Below, one piece after another: positions 60,138-64,000 of a stretch of DNA of 64,000 nt. The notes under the pieces were generated by a model. That model saw only the letters and a program-made list of their open reading frames with translations. It had not been told where the DNA came from and searched no databases. The DNA is taken from NCBI GenBank assembly GCA_038496675.1, contig CM076653.1, positions 21,256,476 to 21,320,475 on the forward strand. The letters are read 5' to 3'. The translations under genes and the position numbers were made by a program. Every line of letters begins with the position of its first letter. Position 1 is the stretch's first letter. The DNA comes from Rachycentron canadum. Lineage: Eukaryota > Chordata > Actinopteri > Carangiformes > Rachycentridae.

Positions 60138-63100
60138 GTAACCCTCATAAACTACTCTCAGCTTCTGCCTGGCTCTTAATGTGGATGTTGTTGTTTTTTT
60201 TGTTGTTGTTGTTTTTTTTTTTTTTTTTTTTTTTGGGGGGGGGGGTTGAAAGACGGCCCCTCCTCCCCCGCTGCGCTGTGTCAGAAGAAGACACAAATCT
60301 GTACATTCATGCTTTGTCTCTCGATGCTTATCACGACAATAGTATCACACATCACACATCTCGGCCCATGTGCACTCTGTCTGCATGATCATGAACTTTC
60401 ACATGGTTTGTGTCTGTTTCCTGCTTCTGACCATAACAATACCATGAGTAAGTCTGAGTACACGGGACCAATGGACATTTATTATAGGCAGAATCCACAG
60501 TAATGGAAGATACTGTTACGTTGACCTATGTGAATTGCACGGTCCAGCATGATTAAAACCTGACATAAAGTGCAGTGTTACTCATGTCCCACAGTGGGGA
60601 AACTGCATCCCCACTGTGTCCCTTACATGTGTCTGTCTGCATGACGTTTTTCAGTAGAGTTTTATACATGCATCAATATATTTCTGCTCTCTCTTGCAGG
60701 AGATTAAGGCTCTGCTGGCTCTCAGAGGAAAACCCTTCCATCCTGATGGAAAATTCAAAGAAAAGGTTTGAAAGTCGAATGCACCTGTTTTAATTCTGTT
60801 TAAAACTCAGTCACCCCAAGACATCAGTGCACTACATCTTAAATTATCACATTCAGCTAATGGAAGTGGACAAAACACAAGCAAATTCTAAAGACAGCAT
60901 CATTTTGACAACACGTGCACTGCAAATACTCACACCACAAGCAAATACACAAATGTACTCCCAGGTTTTCACAACACAATTGAAGTGTCTCTAGGGGATG
61001 ACCCTGGCTTGGATGCACATAAATGTCTTGTAATATATCCATGGTCACTTGTTATCCAGTGCTTTTAACTAAAAGCTGCTGTGTTGTCAAATTGATGATG
61101 ATGATGAAGAATTTTTGTGTTTATTTGCATGTGTTTTTTTAAGAGTGGTGATGACAGTGGACACATTACACGGTTTTGTGCTGTTGACCCCATTTTCCCA
61201 CAGCCACTCATCTTATTACATGTTTTCTCTAGTCTCCTTTCTGGAGTCTGGATGGTTTGTCTGAGGTGGACATCTGCAACATCATGACCAGATCTGTTTG
61301 TGCAAAGTAAGTGAGTGCCCTGCATGTGTGGTCCTGCACATATTTCCATCCATCCATCCATCCATCCATCCATCCATCCATCCATCCATCCATCCATCCA
61401 TCTGTGGCTCTGTTGACTTGAAAGTATTTTCTCTAATGGCTGTAATTTGGATATAGACTAAGTTCCATTACCTTTCCAGATCTGCCTTCGAATTGTGGGG
61501 CCATGGACAAACACACGGTGAACTCAGAACATCCCTCTTGAACTACCCATCAGAGAACATGGTTTGTGATGCTGCAGTCTTGTGTTGGGCAGTCAAATCC
61601 ATGCAATTTTAGGGAAAGTTGTATATGAAACATATAAAAACATACATCGGCTAATATGTTATTTTGATTCGCGTTTGTGCTTTTCCTCTGCATTCCCCTA
61701 CAGTCACCATTCATGCACAAAGACTCCACATACAGAATCAACGTCTACACCTTCAACAAGACTCTGGAGTTTGCAGACAGAATCAAAAGGATTGATGTGA
61801 GTGTTTAGGTGGGTGGGATATGCTCGGAAATATGTGTAGTATATCTTCAGAATATCATGTTCTGTAATTCTATGTCAGGCTTTGGACTATCTTCCATTTG
61901 AGGGCACAGTGAGTCTGAAGAGCCCCCAGCACGTCTTCTGCCTGTTGGAGGATTATGGCACAGACCCCAACAACATCCCTGAGCATCCAAACTACATCTA
62001 CTTTGGCCGATGGGTGGGTTACATATGTTTCTCTGTTGACAGTAGACTTACAAGAAGTAACCTGCAACTGAACACTTTCCATCCTTACATGCTTACAGAT
62101 AGCAGATGGTCAGCGTGAACTGATTCGCTCCCACAGTGTGAAGAACAGACACTTCATTGGAAACACCAGTATGGATGCTGGTCTCTCATTCATCATGGCT
62201 AACCATGCTAAGGTCAAAGAGAATGACCTTGTTTTTGACCCGTTTGTTGGCACAGGTAAGTTATGTTAGTCACTACCTCTCACACATGTACATACCCATA
62301 GCCTTTCACACATATTGGTAAAATTATTTCAGTTCTTTGTCTGTTCTGTTCTGTTTTAGGGAGCCTGTTGGTAGCGTGTTCTCATTTTGGAGCCTATGTC
62401 TGTGGAACAGATATTGATTACAACACTATTCATGGCAGAGGTAAGTTTTGTCTCCTGAGAGCCTACATGGCAAATCAAATGTAGTCTCTTAAAGTTGTTT
62501 TAATTCAAGCCTGTGAGTATTGTCTGTGTATTGTGCTCTGCATCAAATTTGAGTGGCTATATGTCTTTCAGGTCGCTCGAGTCGCAAAAACCAGAAGTGG
62601 CGAGGACCTGATGAGAATATCAGAGCCAACCTGCGGCAGTATGGAACAGAGAAGATGTATTTGGATGTGATGGTGTCTGATGCATCCAAGTCTGTGTGGA
62701 GGGAGGCTGCTCTGTTTGATGCCATCATTACTGACCGTAAGGCCTTAGTATCTTTTTTTAACAAACAGCTTTTTACAGTCATGCTGAGCACAAGAACACG
62801 TGTTGATAGCTGTAGTGCAATTCCTCCACCTTTTTTTTTAGATGGGATTATGTGCATTTTGAGCTGGTAGAAAAAAATGTAACATAAGGCTTTTGCCAAA
62901 CCAACTATTGCTTCTTAAGTGTTGTGAACAGTTGTCACCTTAACTTGTAAACATTAAATTTGTAGAGTGACTGTAGAGTTTGTTTCATAATAGAAATCCT
63001 ATATGATGATTTTGATTGCAGCTCCGTATGGTATCCGTGAGTCCACAAGGCGTACAGGCTCTCATAAAGACATCAGTAAACCCCCTGATGGGATGTAAGT

Positions 63101-63419
63101 ATGCATTTACTCCGGCGCAATTTCCATTAGATTTTAGAGTGAATTTTAAGCTTTTCCTTGGTTTCAATTTGAAAAGAAAGAAAAAAAAAATCTTTATCCA
63201 ATTAGACAAATGCAAAACTTGAGAAAATCATTTGACATGTTCCTGTTCTAACTCTGTTCATATTTATTTTAATCTCCTGCCCAGCTATGTCGAGTCCCAT
63301 GTCCCTGTCTCACAGGCCTACCACCTTAGTGACATCTTCACAGATCTGTTAAACTTCTCTGCTCACTACCTGGTCATGGGTGGGAGGCTCGTCTATTGGC
63401 TGCCTATCTATAGGCCAGA
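60060..63419 (+). CDS. trmt11: trmt11, first 11 exons (3' end beyond window)
   Basis: Catalytic subunit of the tRNA (guanine10-N2)-methyltransferase, which acts with TRMT112 to make m2G10 in cytosolic tRNAs. Exons: 60060-60137, 60700-60765, 61233-61306, 61480-61561, 61704-61796, 61879-62013, 62099-62255, 62360-62440, 62572-62736, 63022-63094, 63285-63419. They total 1139 nt, 379 codons plus two bases, all in frame. The N-terminal RNA-binding part is followed by the Rossmann methyltransferase with SAM motif [20 protein letters not shown] and catalytic DPPYG (exons 9-10 junction). Human TRMT11 has 463 residues, so about 80 are missing beyond the right edge. The ATG sits in AAAGATGGCGAC, a YY1-type context; no TATA. 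Confidence 0.97.
60212..60245. repeat. T23-G11 homopolymer junction in trmt11 intron 1
   Basis: About 23 T followed directly by 11 G. Length likely variable and sequencing-prone. Confidence 0.9.
60700..60765 (+). CDS. trmt11: trmt11 exon 2
   Basis: 22 codons ([22 protein letters not shown]). Acceptor CTCTCTTGCAG, donor GTTTGA. Confidence 0.9.
61233..61306 (+). CDS. trmt11: trmt11 exon 3
   Basis: [20 protein letters not shown] then SVCA(K). Acceptor TTTTCTCTAG, donor GTAAGTG. Confidence 0.93.
61347..61402. repeat. (CATC)14 tetranucleotide microsatellite
   Basis: Perfect CATC/ATCC array of about 56 nt in trmt11 intron 3. Confidence 0.95.
61480..61561 (+). CDS. trmt11: trmt11 exon 4
   Basis: (K)[19 protein letters not shown] and LNYPSENM, with the conserved FELWGHGQ. 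Acceptor CCTTTCCAG, donor GTTTGTG. Confidence 0.93.
61704..61796 (+). CDS. trmt11: trmt11 exon 5
   Basis: 31 codons ([20 protein letters not shown] ... DRIKRID). Acceptor TTCCCCTACAG, donor GTGAGTG. Confidence 0.94.
61879..62013 (+). CDS. trmt11: trmt11 exon 6
   Basis: 45 codons ([20 protein letters not shown] ... NYIYFGRW). Acceptor TCTATGTCAG, donor GTGGGTT. Confidence 0.96.
62099..62255 (+). CDS. trmt11: trmt11 exon 7 (start of methyltransferase)
   Basis: [40 protein letters not shown] and DPFVGTG, containing SAM-binding motif I. Acceptor GCTTACAG, donor GTAAGTT. Confidence 0.97.
62360..62440 (+). CDS. trmt11: trmt11 exon 8
   Basis: (G)[19 protein letters not shown] then YNTIHGR(G): motif I end and the acidic motif II residue (TDID). 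Acceptor TGTTTTAG, donor GTAAGTT. Confidence 0.97.
62572..62736 (+). CDS. trmt11: trmt11 exon 9
   Basis: [20 protein letters not shown] ... FDAIITD(P). Ends one base into the first proline of DPPYG. Acceptor GTCTTTCAG, donor GTAAGGC. Confidence 0.97.
63022..63094 (+). CDS. trmt11: trmt11 exon 10 (catalytic DPPY)
   Basis: [24 protein letters not shown] is not continuous: the exon ends after GAT GGG AT at a GTAAGTA donor, so the residue after G is isoleucine from the next exon's C. Completes the D-P-P-Y motif IV of N-methyltransferases. Acceptor TTTGATTGCAG. Confidence 0.93.
63285..63419 (+). CDS. trmt11: trmt11 exon 11 (last in window)
   Basis: (I)[19 protein letters not shown] ... [10 protein letters not shown](E). 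Acceptor CTCCTGCCCAG, donor GTGAGTA; the phase-2 end requires a further exon starting with a base that completes GA. Confidence 0.95.
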
Positions 63420-64000
63420 GTGAGTACGCACACCTGTGTTGAGCTAAAATTCATTGTTTTCTGTTTCTTTAACTTCAGCCTCTCAAAGTAAAGCATGTTC
63501 ATTTTAACACTGAGCATGTGATTAATTTTATTTTTTTTGTTTTAAAACATGGTGCTGCATGAAGATTTCTATTTTGATACGATATTAAAATGTATATTGT
63601 TTTAGTTTAGATGGAGGTTTTGCTGAAATGATTCTATTCTCCTCATAATAATTTGTATCAATAGGGGGCAGGCTAATACCATAAACAGTAAAACACAACT
63701 GTATGATGCAGGCTTACACTCCAGAGCATAACTTACTAAATTTTAAATCTATTGTTGGCCTATTTAATTCCTGAAATAACCAAACAAAATGAAGCCGGTA
63801 CAGATTATAATGTCAACAGTTATATTTTATATATTTTTTAAGATGAAATTACTTTAAATGAATTAAATTTGGCTTTGTAAAGTAAAGTTTAATTATATGC
63901 AGACAATTAGGGTAAATGTTAACAAACCAGAGCCAGTGTTAATGACAGTTTATTAATCAGTTCTGACTAATTAGTTTATAAACTGCCAAATGCTTTAAAA
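63420..64000. other. trmt11 intron at right edge
   Basis: AT-rich, no exon recognised. The remaining trmt11 exon(s) must lie to the right. Confidence 0.7.

Overview
This is a vertebrate, almost certainly ray-finned fish (teleost), nuclear genome window. The signs are small spliced exons with GT/AG borders, very dense (CA/TG)n and (CT)n microsatellites, a degenerate Tc1-like transposon, a tRNA-derived SINE of the fish type, and proteins that match vertebrate families almost residue for residue. It is a draft assembly: one N gap (13099-13469) and a single N inside a CA repeat (53323). Nothing prokaryotic is present, and no CRISPR array or rRNA was seen.

Layout. (1) 1-33.6 kb, plus strand: the last ten exons of ulk4 (C-terminal 367 codons plus stop). 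They are spread over large introns full of microsatellites and old repeats. (2) 34.8-48.9 kb, minus strand: the complete beta-catenin gene ctnnb1, with a TATA-type promoter, one non-coding first exon, fifteen coding segments (CDS 2352 nt, 783 residues) and a spliced 3' UTR. It converges tail to tail with ulk4, as in human. (3) 48.9-54.0 kb: intergenic. (4) 54.0-56.5 kb, plus: complete hint3 (5 exons, 167 residues). (5) 58.4-59.0 kb, minus: an intronless coding region for a short ABRA/STARS-family protein with a C-terminal costars domain (169 residues). (6) 60.1 kb to the right edge, plus: trmt11, first eleven exons (379 codons); the 3' end lies outside the window.

The genes do not form one pathway. 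Beta-catenin is the Wnt effector and adherens-junction protein. ULK4 is a pseudokinase with C-terminal helical repeats. HINT3 is a histidine-triad nucleotide hydrolase. The ABRA-like protein should bind actin. TRMT11 makes m2G10 in tRNA. The arrangement joins a block that in human lies on 3p22 (ULK4-CTNNB1) to one that lies on 6q22 (HINT3-TRMT11), with an ABRA-family gene inserted (human ABRA is on 8q).

No undescribed system stands out. The best leads are: a spliced and strongly conserved beta-catenin 3' UTR; an extra intron splitting the segment equivalent to human CTNNB1 exon 9; an ulk4 splice acceptor that uses a (TG)n microsatellite as its pyrimidine tract; the short intronless ABRA paralogue; and a cluster of TCF/LEF cores in ctnnb1 intron 1. 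Exon borders were set by hand from splice consensus, reading frame and remembered family sequences. Human exon sizes and sequences quoted are from memory.
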